A stretch of 64,000 nucleotides of DNA from Tipula vernalis (taxonomy: Eukaryota > Arthropoda > Insecta > Diptera > Tipulidae): NCBI GenBank assembly GCA_958295665.1, contig OY282558.1, forward strand, positions 328,077,106-328,141,105. Reading direction: 5' to 3'. A program made the translations under genes and the position numbers. The notes under the pieces were generated by a model, which saw only the letters and a list, made by a program, of their open reading frames with translations, ran no database searches and had not been told where the DNA came from. Shown piece after piece: positions 23,132-34,445 of the stretch; the first letter of the stretch is position 1, and each line of letters opens with the position of its first letter.

Positions 23132-25122
23132 TCAGTCGTTTCGACCATGAAAAATTTTAAAGTAATTCCTATCTTTGTTGAAACAAAGATGAGTTTGGCA
23201 TTTGTCACATTTAACAAAAGTTAGTTTCGAACACACAGGTATTTTACATCGCTGCCTGTCGGATGCCCAACTACAAAAATGTGCAATATTGTCCTCTCGC
23301 ACTACCTTTGAAGGTAAGTGGCTTGCGTTTGGTTTTTTCTTTTTTGTTGCTATTGCAAGATTTATATTTATAGATGGACGGCCACGTTTTAAATTTTCGC
23401 GACTATCTTTTGCTTAACATAAACTCTCAGCAACCTCAGTTCGGAAATCTCTAAACTAAGGTGTCGTGACCCATTTAGTTTAGAAATTCTTTTTGAAAGC
23501 AGCCATGAATTTACCACTGTGACATCTAACAAATGGTAAAATACTCGTATGTATGACTTCCTCGATCGCATTTTGATTTTGTGGCGACCTATTAAATTGT
23601 CTACCAAATCCACGCCACCCATATGTTTGTCCATGATTAAATGTGGACAATTTACCTGATCAAAATAATTAATTCAAAATTAGAGTAAAACATTAAGTTT
23701 GCTTATACAATTAATAATTTACCTGAATAGTTTGTTTTTTACTACGAATGTTTCGTTTCACTTTTGTTGTTGGTAGTTCACCTGGAAATGTAGAGAGTAA
23801 AGTCACACATTTTGTGTCCTTTCATAAAACCAAACTTATATCATAGCCTTCAAATGTGCCAACATTCTCTAAAATAAATCCTCGAGGTTTGTCTTTTAGG
23901 GCCCGCTCAGTGGGTAATTTATTTGATGATAGTCTGTCGCGACGTGCTGTTCCAATTGAATGAATACCGACTTTAAGTAGTTCGATAACAAGTGGTAGGC
24001 TGGTATAATAATTGTCGAAGTACACATGATGATTTACGTGTCGCGGCACATCCCGTAGTAGTCTAATGACTACATTTGAAGAGCTACCTAAATTAGGTTC
24101 TGATGGTAACCGTTTTTCGTTTTCTTGCCCCGAGAACAATTCAAAATTGTAAGTAAATCTGGAAACGCCACTAAGAACGAGAAACTTGTAGCCCCATTTG
24201 TGCGGTTTCATAGGCATGTATTGCTTGAGATAACTTCTACCTTTCGAAGAGCAGATTTGCTCATCAATGGATATGTTTTGTTCCACTGGAATTTTTTTGA
24301 AATTTTTGATCAGGCCCTCCAATACTGGTCGAGTTTTAAACAGTTGGTCGTGATTTTCACTTGTGCGTGGTAAACAGTTGCTATTACAATTAAAATGAAG
24401 AATCTTGCGAAGTTTTTCGAATTTGTTGATTGAAAAGATTTCTTGAATAATGGCATTCCCGACTGCATAAGTCCAGTATCGTCGCAAGCTTGTTACATGG
24501 TGCATAGAGGTTAATATACAAACACCGATGTATTTTTCTAATTCCTTTTCATTGACAGAAAAAGGATTTTTAATGTCAATTTCTGAAGCATAATAATTTG
24601 ATTCTTTGACGATGCGGTCTTTTAAATTAGAATCAAAAAAATAATTGAATATTTGAAGAGGTGTTTCTAGTTCAAGCACTTCGGAAGGTAATGATTCATC
24701 ACCCGAAAATTTGTATTTTTCTGGCGAAATATCCAAATGTTTGGTTTTCCAAATAATATTGCTGTATTTTTTTTAAGAGCTTTTACTTCGCATGATTCGT
24801 TTGGTACTTCATTTTGATGCCGAGTATCCATATTTTGCACTGTCTGGTCTACTACATCATTGTGGTTCTGAATATTCATATTTTGTATTTCATTTAAATC
24901 ACTTTGGTTGTTTACAATTATCACAGGCATATTTAGGATATCAAATTGATCTTCATCGCTTATTTCGCCTTGCTGTTCTAAAACAAAGCGACACAATGCT
25001 GGATCCAAATTGAAATTTTTTTCGTTATCGCTGTCGCTTTCCATATCGTCTTCACTATCACTAAATATATTCACGAATTCTTCTATTTTCGCAGCATTCA
25101 AATATTTACGTTGATAAGCCAT
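23132..25122 (-). pseudogene. piggyBac transposase
   Basis: Start ATG at 25122, in MAYQRKYLNAAKIEEFVNIF, then an acidic N-terminal region (SDSEDDMESDSD). An A-run near 24772 shifts the frame just before the DDE_Tnp_1_7 domain (24736-23822). Catalytic Asp residues are in ISIDEQICSSKGR, VYFDNYYTSLPL and MGGVDLVDNLIGRHK (about 23610), so all three are kept. A TGA sits at about 23820 where a Trp is usual. A 75 bp tract at about 23656-23728 with cag|gta and tgatcag boundaries looks like an intron. The C-terminus (23132-23280) has the Cys-rich finger typical of piggyBac (CKIPVCSKLTFVKCDKCQ). The enzyme excises and inserts at TTAA. One frame slip and one stop make this copy nonfunctional as read, though barely decayed. 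Confidence 0.9.
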
Positions 25123-25190
25123 TAGAACTACGAAAAATTTAAAATTAATTAAGAGAACCCTCGAATTATCGAATCCACATATCGGACGTA

Positions 25191-25251
25191 TCATATATGA
25201 AACAACTAAAACTTATGCAGTTTTTGCATGATGTATCATATATGATACAAC
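25191..25251. repeat. piggyBac subterminal palindromic repeats, right
   Basis: Two more copies of the motif lie at about 25190-25207 (one base changed, ..atatgaaac) and 25232-25251 (GTATCATATATGATAC intact). They lie upstream of the transposase start at 25122 and may serve as transposase-binding or promoter sites (inference). Confidence 0.75.
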
Positions 25252-25618
25252 CAATGTTTTTCAATATTCATAAAGAAATTACATAATTTATTTTAAAAAA
25301 ATCGACAGAAACGAATAAATAAATATAAATATAAGCTTCAAATAAATTCGTTTAATGTAAAATATCTCTATTTACCTAAAAAATTGACGATCTAAAATAT
25401 ACGTTAACAGCCTCAAACAATTCACCACAGCAAGCGTACCTCAACTAATATTTTTTACATAATTTACGCGTGAATAGCATAATTGGTGAGTTAGTATAGG
25501 TTAACTACATATAAAGGAAAATGTTATAAAAGATAAAACGAACAAAAAACACATATAAATTAATTGTTTTGTAGTTTGAAATGGTTGTATCACATATGAT
25601 ACAATATGCATTGCAGGG

Positions 25619-27508
25619 TTAAACTGAGAAGTATGAACCATAGGGAAATATACTAAATTATTTTCTGTTTTAATTTTAATAATATCAGAAATATAAAATG
25701 TCATTTGATCAGAAGAAACGGTCTCAATGTTAGTAGCATAAATATTCAACGAAGAAGATTTTAAAGGAACATCGAAAAAATCTGTTAAATGGAGAATTTT
25801 TTGGCTTTCGAAATGAGTTTTGTCGTCCTTTACAAAGATAGAGACTATTTTAAGAATTTGAGCGGCAACTAGGCAATAATTGTCGGGAAAATCAATGGAC
25901 AATTTAAAGTTTTCTAAAATGACGTTTTTATAATGTTGATTTCCTAGGTGAATTTTAAAAATAGGAAATTTTTGTTTTTTGAATGATGGGTTTAATAAAT
26001 ATATTTCGGAAATTCTATTATACAATTGTTGTATTGGTAGATATCCAGTTTTGATTTGAAGTTTTACCGATGATAAATAATTTTCAAATTTAAATGCGCT
26101 AAAGTCGTTTAGCGTCGCATTAAGTTTAAGGCAGTCATTTGATAAATGTAATAGACTGTGGATATTAAAAGTAGCACTTGATTCCCCATACAGTTCTTCT
26201 TGCATCTGCACAAATTTTTTTATTAGTGTAGCAGCCGTTGAATTTCAAATTTGGCAGTACCTTTCATTTAAAAGTAAAGAAATTTCATAACACAAAGTCA
26301 GGAAATGTAAATAACAATCAGGAGACAATTTTCCTTTCAATACGACTGGTCCGGTATACAAAAGAAAATGCCGCAATTCTGTTGCTTTCCAACGCTCGAA
26401 TTCCTCCATACTTCTGGGCTGCCTATTAAACTCACTAGGTAATTTAATTTGTTCCAAATCATCTGAGATTATTTTTATTTTTCCCTGAGATAAAGAATTC
26501 GGGCATTTGCGTTTTTTGACCCAAAAGGAGATTAGTTGTTTTGTAATACCTAGAAGAACGCAATCCATATAGTCGATGGGCACCTGAGAAACACAGCCGA
26601 AATTAATATTTTCTAACGGAATAGTCTCAACCTTCTTGTAATGTTCTAGATGTAACCTATTACGAAAACTGGTATCTGATCTGGGTACGGATTTTAAAGT
26701 TTGAGCATAAGGAAAAACTATATGGCCTTTGTTAACCTTTGAGCCTTTTATTGTACATTTTGTACATGAGAAATAGCCAGCATGAGATTTTACGCAAAGA
26801 ACCTTGCACCTAGCCAGCATCGGAATCACAAATAAGTGCTCTCAATTTGATTTTCACATTTTTATTGCCATAGTCATAGCCAAGCGCTTCCAATATTTCC
26901 ATTTCCTCAATAAAATCTTTAAGAAATCGTGGGAAATCAATATTCTCACTTCTACCGTGACAACAAGACAATAGGTAATCCGTCAATACCTATATCTATC
27001 TTGACTTATATTTTTTGAGAAAATAATCTATTGCCCTCGATATACCTAAATAAAAATAGGTAACACCTGAATCAAATTCTATTACATCGGCAATACGTAG
27101 AGTATTTTTTAACGCCCTAACATTATTTGGGAGCCAAGGGAAATATTCATGGAGAACCACAAGAATTATCATCATTGTTATGCCACAAATGGTAGTGTCG
27201 ACGGCTATGCGTCGCAAATCTTCCTTTAATCGAAAAGTATCAAGCTCTGAGGCGGAGGAACAATCAGAATTTGATGGCGTTGGGGAACGGATTGGATTTT
27301 CTATTGACATCAAGGAGGTATAGTCGTGTAAAATATTTCTCTCGGCTTGTATTGCTTCTACTGTCTGAGAACTAACATTAACTTCAGAATAAAATTAACG
27401 GTCAGAACTTAGTGGCTGTACCACTTCGCTTTCTCGATACTGAGAATATTGTGGCAACGTTCGTTCTATTTCCAATTTTATTCTGCGTTGTCGACTTCTT
27501 TTAGACAT
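25619..27508 (-). pseudogene. Transposase-like gene interrupted by piggyBac (family with C..C..G and IDYMDCVLLG motifs)
   Basis: First exon about 27508-27398 (MSKRSRQRRIKLEIERTLPQ). Then 27313-26996 (FPWLPNNVRALKNTLR), 26995-26830 (FLKDFIEEMEILEALGYDYG, ending in ICDSDAG) and a long frame from 26829: LCVKSHAGYFSCTKCTIKG, FVPYAQ-type FPYAQTLKSVPRSD, QVPIDYMDCVLLGITKQLI, ERWKATELRHFLLYTGPVVL. One TGA at about 26243 interrupts the frame, which continues through MQEELYGESSATFNIHSLLHL to the TTAA at 25619. Beyond piggyBac a few codons remain (22815-22793, stop 22793-22795). Proteins with this motif order are widespread in arthropods and TE-encoded; I do not know their superfamily for certain. Lesions: frame changes near 26995 and 26830, one TGA and the piggyBac insertion. 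Confidence 0.7.
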
Positions 27509-27509
27509 T

Positions 27510-27870
27510 GTAGATTGGAAATATACATATTTATATTTACAACTAAATTATATAAATGATATAAAAATTGAAAAAGAGTAAATTTTATGTAAAAAAATAA
27601 ACAACACTACATACAATGAGAATAAAAGTAGTATGTTTATTTAATTAGAGTTAACCAAATAATTATTTAAATTTTATAGTATTAATTGAATTATTTTACA
27701 TAACTTACACATTTCTTTTTTACACTTTATTTAATTTCATATTTATTTAACACAAAACACTAATGACGTCGCATCACACTAACATCGAATGTATACCGTA
27801 CATAATAATATAAAATAAACTCGTTCATATATAACAACAACAACAAAATACATAACCCTAATAAATAACT
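27510..27870. other. No gene; probable upstream region of the interrupted transposase gene
   Basis: AT-rich, with catcacactaac near 27770 and caacaacaacaaaat near 27835. No terminal repeat matching the 20.5-21.3 kb region was found. Confidence 0.4.
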
Positions 27871-27899
27871 ATGAAGTTAGCTTTCGATTATTTCCTCAA

Positions 27900-28353
27900 A
27901 AGTCGAAGGAAAATACGGTGGCTCAATTTTGAGTTTCGAATTGTTATACTTGGGATATTGTCTGTTCGTTGCGTTCTACCATTTAATCTAATATTTTGTC
28001 GACGTATTCTTTGTTGCTTTATTTTTCTTCGTTTTGAAGCAATACGTTCTTCTTCTGTCAATCTGGGTCGTCCAGTAGCCTTATTCTATAAAAAATAAGA
28101 TAATGTTTACACGTGATAAACAGTGAACGAAAAGAGAATCGAAAAACAATTTAATCTAATTTTAGTAAAAAATCACAAAGTTAACCCGTTTTCACGTTTA
28201 CACATCATCTTATTTTTTATAGAATAAGGGTGCAGGCATTCTAAACATATTATTAACGGATATCCTAATATTTTGTCGTCGTATTCTTTGCTGCTCTATT
28301 TTTCTTTGCTTTGAAACAGCATTCTCTTCTTCTGTCACTCTTCGTCGAGGCAT
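27900..28353 (-). repeat. Two diverged copies of a basic-protein exon (Helitron-like N-terminus)
   Basis: Copy 1 (minus, ATG 28353) reads MPRRRVTEEENAVSKQRKIE and then QQRIRRQNIR. Copy 2 (about 28080-27890) reads GRPRLTEEERIASKRRKIK and QQRIRRQNIR before ending near 27885. They are duplicates in the same orientation. Basic (R/K)-rich starts of this type precede Helitron proteins and other TE genes; assignment is tentative. Confidence 0.55.
28079..28229. repeat. Inverted repeat (potential hairpin)
   Basis: Arms ccttattctataaaaaataa (from 28079, continuing gat.atgt.tacacgtg) and its complement (28187-28229) match over about 40 bp with few mismatches, separated by about 66 bp. The arms lie at the start of copy 2 and the end of copy 1 of the basic exon. 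Confidence 0.85.
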
Positions 28354-28814
28354 TTTAAAAATAATAATTTATTTAATAACAATGAAAAATTATTCCAAAA
28401 GCAACTGAACAAAATAAGCAACGAAAAACGGAAAAGATAATAGATAGGTGAGATTATTATTTAACACTTCATCTATTCATAAATAATAACATGATATATT
28501 TTCTTATTTTAATTCTAAATTTTATGAAATCAAATATCCTAATAAAACGAAAAAGATAATATAGTATTCAATTACATAAAATAACAACACACAAAAAAAA
28601 AATTCAATAACGCTTCATATATAGTCGGCAACTGAAAAAAAAAAAAAAAAAATAACAAAAGGAAAACTTAAAACATAATATTCGACCAACACAGTAAAAA
28701 AGGAAAGCAATGCTTACTACATATGTATGTTAAAAAAAAGCCGAAGGTTTTAGCGAGCTAAACAACGAAAACATTGAAAATGTTAACCGCGAACAAATAA
28801 AACCAATTTTAAAG
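28354..28814. other. No gene; probable 3' region of the Helentron
   Basis: AT-rich with an A run at 28634-28651. The Helentron's 3' terminus should lie here but I could not fix it. Confidence 0.4.
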
Positions 28815-29660
28815 TTAGTATAATTTTTTATTTATTTTGATTTTTGATACTTTAATCACCGCAAGTATAGGGTCATGATAACTAAAATAACTAACATATT
28901 TCATATAATCCACTCCCTCACAATTTCTTGAGAACATTAAACCGATACACGTATTATTCTTTGTTGTCGATAAAGATTTTGTATAACAAAGATCAATCTC
29001 CAAGTAATTTTTCATGAAATTCACAAACTCTTCGTTTTCTTTCTTTTTAATATCTAAATTAAAATCACCTGCCACTATCATAGGCAAATCGGTCAAATTA
29101 AATCGTATGATATCCGGAAACACTTCTGTGAACTTTCTTGTATATGCTCCCAAATTCATTGCAAGGAATGCTCGAATATCTACCATACAAGTATTTGGGC
29201 TCAAATACACAGATACCATAATACACCTTTGGCCACGAATTACGACTTCTACTGCACATATATCTCCAATTTCAGGCATAGTAGAACGGCTACTACCCAG
29301 TATATGATCATTCATATGAAGAATATCGGGACGAATTATTATTTTTATAAATCGCGACTCCTCCAGCTCGAACTCGTTTACGTTTCCGAAAACTTTTACA
29401 TTAGAATCCATCCAGTTCAACCACGTTATCATCATCCATCCAAGTTTCGGTACAAAGAATGATCACAATTTTATTTAAAACATTATCCGTCGTTATATCT
29501 TTGTTGTGTGCATGTAAACTTTGCGCATTAACAAGCGCGGTGCTAGCATCGGCATTCATAATGTGCTGTTCACACCGTTTCGTCACAGTATCCAATGGCG
29601 TCGTCTCTAATTTAGACATCTCTTGCCGCAAATCTGAATTTTTTGAACGGTTCGAATGAT
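28815..29660 (-). pseudogene. Helentron AP-like endonuclease domain
   Basis: Exonuclease/endonuclease/phosphatase-type motifs follow the helicase: Asn in LVNAQSLHAH (about 29530), Glu in CTETWMDDD (about 29450), then after a slip at 29400-29435 a strand-rich core (EIGDICAVEVVIRGQRCIM, VSVYLSPNT), the Asp/Asn pair in MIVAGDFNLDI (about 29070) and the His in YFSYHDPILAVI near the end (28860). All four motif groups are present. The domain probably came from a non-LTR retrotransposon, as known for Helentrons. Ends at 28815-28820. Confidence 0.85.
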
Positions 29661-31889
29661 AAAACTTGAAATCATTCTCCATATTAGTTAAATATAATCC
29701 ACTTAGATCCGTAACTCTTGAAAGCGCAACATAAACTAATTGATGCTCATGACTGCGATGATACATACATATATACGATTTTATTGTAAGTCGCACCTTG
29801 AGATTTATGAATCGTTACAGCAGCACTTTCGATTAGAGGAAATTGAATTCGTTTAACCTTCAACTGTTTATTTCGTGATGTAATCGTAGCACTACGCTTA
29901 ATAACGGGTGTCCACGAGTTTTTTAACTCAACATTTTCTTGAATTTGAACTTTGTATTTTAATCTAAGAGCACGACCAATTCTTGGGTCTGTAAATTCTA
30001 ACCACAGACGATGAATAGTATTGTCTGGCTGATTTTCAATAAAACGAAGATATCCCATAGCACCATTGGCTAAACCATCAACAACATTAACATTTGTGGT
30101 TATCATGTAAGGTTTCCCCAACAGTAATTTTAAATAATATGATAGACCCCCCGTTTCGTTGTATGACATTTTGTGTACCTTTTCCCGAAAAATGATCTCT
30201 CTGTGTAGTATCGGTATAATTTACATAGGTATCGGTAGCGGCATGCTCAACTGTAGTCTCACTTTGGAAACTAGCTCTATTGTATGATGATACGTCAATA
30301 TTCCGAAAGAATAAATGTATACCGTCGGAACAAATATCTTGAATTTCTTCGATTTTTACAAATCGACTTTCGATAATGCTCAACTCTTCAGCAGAAAGAC
30401 TATCTCCATTACCGATTTTAGTAAGTATCGAACTGAATAAAACATCGCTCTGACGAACAACCTTAAGTAATGGGAAATACTTAATTTGACGGCACAAGAT
30501 ATCCCCACCAAATACTGCTTTCGGACGTCGGTATATTGGCGTAGCACGAACAGGTGGTAACTGTCACAGATCTCCACAAAAAACGATATTCATTCCACCA
30601 AATGGCTTATCGAATTCACTGGTAACTTGTTGTAATTTTGAATTTAACGTGTTTAATAATTCTGCTCCAATCATACTGACTTCGTCAATAAATACAATAC
30701 AAATATTACGAAAAGTAGATCGATACATTTGTAAATTTTGATAAGTAAAACCAGAGTCTCTTTTCGAAATTGTAATTTTAAATACTGAGTGAACGCTCTG
30801 TCCGCCAATAGCCACTGCAGCTTTACCAGTGGATGCACAAGATATGTAGGCATTATATATAGCATTATGCTGCTGTGAAAATCGATTGTATGTTTCCATC
30901 AATGCTTTTAATGTAAACGTCTTGCCACAACCAGCAGGACCACTAAAGAATATTTGTATTGGATCACTATCCGAATCATGTAAACGATAAATCGCCTCTA
31001 AAATTAATTCGCGTTGTTCTTTATTTGTAAGTCGAATCATAGAACAATAATCCACGTGGTTAAGAACATTTTCTCGCTTTGCTACGATACCAATTCTATC
31101 CATTTGTAAATTTTTTATATCGTCGTTATTTGGTGTGTTTGCGATCATATCATAATCAACAAGACGATTTATGTTTAAATCATCCACAATATCGAACTTT
31201 AAGACTTCTTCATCTTCAAGTTGATTCATCTCTCGACAAATTTTTAAGGTTGCCACAATATCGAGATTAGAACAATATTTTTTCTTTAATTTTAACAGCT
31301 GTTGTTCATTTTCTAGATATATTTGTTTGTACTTTTCACCGCTCAATAAATCATCCTCTTCATTTCTAAATGAATGGAATAATAAAACCATCTCTCGTCT
31401 GTAATTATCATAGTCTTTATCAACATCATAGTCAATCCAACGAACGATTTTAGCTTGTTTTCTCATGTAATATTCACCACTCGGACGTTTTGTCCAAATT
31501 GATACAAAATCAATCAAAGATACAGTATTCATATTTTCTGGTCGTTTTTCATACTTTTCTATAATTGTATCTCGCCATATCTCACCTGAATCTTGTTCAA
31601 TCATTTCTCGATCCAATTGTTCTTTAGTTTTTCTAACTTTTAACCTATCCTGTGGCCAAGATGTTGTAATAAATTCAATATTTCTACTAGTTTTAGACAT
31701 AGGTAACCTCAATAGAAACCAGGCTGCCTCTTGAGCACTCATTTCGACGGAATTTAAAACTTCTATTCCAATGGATATTAATATCTCAGCATAATCCTTT
31801 TCGGGATGTTCATCTTGCATTTGTAACAACTTTCTATGTAAATTACTAATACCACGATTTGTTTTATTTATATAATCGGCCACATACGC
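29401..31889 (-). pseudogene. Helentron PIF1-type helicase
   Basis: Helicase superfamily 1B motifs appear in order: FFSGPAGCGKTFTLKAL (Walker A, about 30930), ISCASTGKAAVAIGG (Ia), VFIDEVSMIGAELL (DE motif), VFCGDL at 30570 (motif III), HKSQGATYNKIVYM (motif V/VI region) and LVYVALSRVTDLSGLYL near 29730. The frame runs from 31958 to a TGA at 30564-30566 placed in the conserved GDL-QLPPV block, which looks like a CGA to TGA change; the same frame continues to about 30180, where a slip occurs near NETGGLSYYLKLLL, and another near 29780. The helicase unwinds donor DNA during rolling-circle transposition. Confidence 0.88.
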
Positions 31890-32565
31890 GGCACACGAAT
31901 ATTCTTCTAGAATATACTGTAAATCCATGTTTGACCGTAAGATCGAAGCTATAACCAAGGATTAAAATTATTGGTCCATATATTTTTTATATCTCGCTGA
32001 GGAAACATCATTGGTCTTGATAAACCTGATTGTATTATCGAATAATACTGTCCTTCATTTAATATTCCATTTTTACTCCAAAACTGCTCAATACTATCAT
32101 ACGACTCATTTTCTAAATTTTGTTTTAATTGATTAAATCTTCTCTTTAAATCTTTACTACGCCCATCATTAGTAGTTAAAGACAGCAGTACTTCAGTGCG
32201 AACCATAGGAAAGAATGGAGCGTGAAATCTACAAATTGTAGTATTTTTTTATAACAAGTAAAAGTATGTCGATGTGTCTGAGAATCTATAAACTTAGGTG
32301 ATAAATGATTTTTGTCAACGGACACCAAACGATCAATCAATTTAATACTTTCCGACATATCTGCACCAACTTTTTCATCGGGAGCATTATTCAACCACAA
32401 TAGAATATGAGCGTGTGCACTACCACGATGTTGAAATTCAATTCGTTTAAAGTAATCAACGACATAGTTATCACCAAAAGGACCATTTTTCTTTAGCTGA
32501 AGCATAGCCATCAGCACATCAACTAATTTGTTAAAATATAAATTAAAAAGCTCGAGCCATGGCAC
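31890..32565 (-). pseudogene. Helentron Rep (HUH endonuclease) domain
   Basis: The HUH signature is YFKRIEFQHRGSAHAHILLW at about 32450-32390 (HAH is the metal-binding pair). It is followed by SIKLIDRLVSV and HRHTFTCYKK, an A-run frame slip at about 32250, then PFFPMVRTEVLLSLT-type residues (from 32206). The catalytic tyrosine box YSCAAYVADYINKTNRG starts at about 31900, in the frame that continues into the helicase; Y-VAD-Y is the two-tyrosine arrangement of Helitrons. Rep nicks DNA and joins the 5' end for rolling-circle transposition. At least two frame slips (near 32250 and 31955). Confidence 0.85.
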
Positions 32566-33652
32566 TCAATGATTCAACATTATCTGCTTCTCGATGATAT
32601 TTTAATCGATGCAACAATCGTATTAAATCATCCCACTTTACTTCAGATGCACTAAGTGTTGAAAACATCGTTGGTTTTCCTAATTGTCGCATCATAGCAA
32701 ATAAACTTCTCTTTCGTTCAATCCAATATTGAGCTGAGTTTGGAATACTTTTCATGAACATATACAATACTTTTTGGCCTGAAGCCAAATTTAAATATTT
32801 ATCTTCACTCCAAAATAAAGTATGCTGTTGACCTAATAAATTTTCTTGAGCATCATCAAATTCCAATGGTTCTAATACATCGACGTCCTTAGATGCAATT
32901 GATTGTAAAAAAAAATGTTCATCAATCTGTATATTGTGATGCACGTACAACGGTTTATTAATAAGGTAATTTAACCATTTTTTAACCGTGTCTTTGTTTA
33001 CAAATCCTTCGATGTAGGAAGATTTATGTAGAAGATGTCGCTTTATATTTACATTAATAGTAAAATCATCATCTAATGCTCTAGGAAGCATATTCACCTA
33101 ATCAACAGGAACATTTATCACTTGTCCGATAATTTTATAGGTGCCCTGTTGATACCGTAAACGTCTAATTTGCAAGAAAGGTAATCTAGGTGATACCAGC
33201 CGTTCAGCAATTACACCCAAATCCGGTAGATGATTTGGATATTCAGGATATTTAAATCCATTGGAACTCGATAATTGTGGAATTTTATGCTTATCAATCG
33301 ATGATTTACATGTACTACACGCCATCATATTCTTTACACACTGTAAAGGAAATTCTTTCTGAATTAAGGCATAGCATTTAGATGAAATGCGTGATAAATC
33401 ATTTTTGTACCACAAACGATCGCATACATTGCACACGAAGCCGAAACCATTATCTGCAAATCTCTTTTTAAACTCCATATTCCATTTAGATTCTAAATTA
33501 ATCGTAATAGTTTGCTCTCGTTTCCGTTTTCTACAAGCCGCTTGACGCTCTGCCGCTGTAGAAGCAGAACTGGAACCAATAAAAACATTTAACTGCTCAC
33601 GCTTTCTCTTACGATAATTGGCTTGTCGTTGGGCGGAAGTAAGAGGAGCCAT
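32543..33652 (-). pseudogene. Helentron N-terminal region
   Basis: ATG at 33652 (MAPLTSAQRQANYRKRKREQ), a basic region with a repeated RQA.(Y/C)RKRKREQ unit, then a zinc-binding pattern (CNVCDRLWYKND, CVKNMMACSTCKSSI) and the conserved ISPRIPF-like stretch VSPRLPFLQIRRL. The frame ends at 33098; the next begins without a gap at 33097 (LPRALDDDFTINVNIKRHLL) and runs to 32543 with VDVLEPLEFDDAQENLL and LGKPTMFSTLSASEVKWDDL, which leads into the Rep domain. A single stop or slip separates the two halves. Together about 370 residues, as expected before Rep. Confidence 0.82.
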
Positions 33653-33712
33653 CTCGAACTAATCTTTATTTTATAAAAAATTAACTTTTTAATTCAAATC
33701 GTTTTTTTTTAA

Positions 33713-33955
33713 TTTTTATTTACGTGTAATACGTATAGCAATTTACACAACTAACAAAACAAAATTTTTATTTACTTGTAATACGTAGCAAGATCTTACA
33801 CAAACTAACAAAACAAAATATTATTTTAATATTTAAACAAATTTTACACAAAACAAAAACAACATTTTTATTTACGTGTAATGCCGCTTACTGATTTTTT
33901 TTTTTCGAGTATGCGGCATAATACGTAGCAAGCAAACTAACAAAACAAAACAAAA
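33713..33955. repeat. Short tandem repeats upstream of the Helentron, one with a hairpin
   Basis: Three imperfect units of tttttatttacgtgtaatac plus gta.caa...aaactaacaaaacaaaat start at about 33713, 33765 and 33866. The third carries a palindromic insert (atgccgc ... gcggcat, 33881-33919) around a T-rich loop. Confidence 0.7.
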
Positions 33956-34186
33956 AAATATTATTTTTATATAAAAACTTTACGCTTTTTCGTGACCAAA
34001 ATATATAGATAGCGGTCCGTAAAACATTTTCAATGTTAAAATTTAGATGTTTCATTATCGGCTTCACAATTTTCGGCTTCATTAGCAAATTATATTATAG
34101 ATTATGATATTTTATTGATTGAAATCTCAACGACATGTTGATCGATATATTATTTAGTGAATTGCTTTAGTAAAATTGTGGCTAGC

Positions 34187-34428
34187 ATTGGTTTTAGCTG
34201 TCTCAGTCAAAGTGGCGCCATTTATTTTTTGGTGTGGAAATATTAATAACTAAAAATCGCTGTTTATTAAATTAAAAAAACATTAAATCTTCCTTTTCCA
34301 AAATTTGCAAACATAATACACAATTGAATAAACATTAGTAAATTCCTATTTTAATTTAAAAACAAATTAAATCTTCCTTTTCCAAAGTTTGCCATCGTCG
34401 CCTGTCAAGTGAGACAGCTAAAACCAAT
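34187..34428. mobile_element. MITE of about 240 bp
   Basis: The ends are inverted: attggttttagctgtctca at 34187-34205 and its exact complement at 34410-34428. Weaker matching extends about 16 bp outward on both sides, so the true ends may be near 34170 and 34445. Inside, a 27 bp segment (attaaatcttccttttccaa plus a..ttgc) occurs twice, at about 34284 and 34367. No coding capacity. Confidence 0.8.
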
Positions 34429-34445
34429 CCGTGCCAAAATTGTTT

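Larger units (their letters stand above)
22816..25618 (-). mobile_element. piggyBac element with TTAA target duplication
   Basis: Termini are CCCTATAATGCAT at 22816 and, complemented, CCCTGCAATGCAT at 25618, each flanked by TTAA (22812-22815 and 25619-25622). A minus-strand piggyBac transposase fills the element. The insertion interrupts the final codons of a transposase-like gene: without it the reading ends a few codons later at 22793-22795. Confidence 0.92.
28815..33652 (-). mobile_element. Helentron (Helitron-like rolling-circle element with endonuclease domain)
   Basis: One minus-strand coding series gives, in order, a Cys-containing N-terminal region, a HUH Rep domain, a PIF1-type helicase and a C-terminal AP-like endonuclease. 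Helitrons with a C-terminal endonuclease are known as Helentrons (Helitron2). Coding regions adjoin or overlap, consistent with one original polyprotein broken by a few frame slips and one stop. Upstream, 33713-33955 holds short tandem repeats. Exact element ends were not determined. Confidence 0.88.

Noticed and set aside
33888..34088. Short frame upstream of the Helentron
   Set aside because: Composition follows repeats and A/T runs; no known domain.
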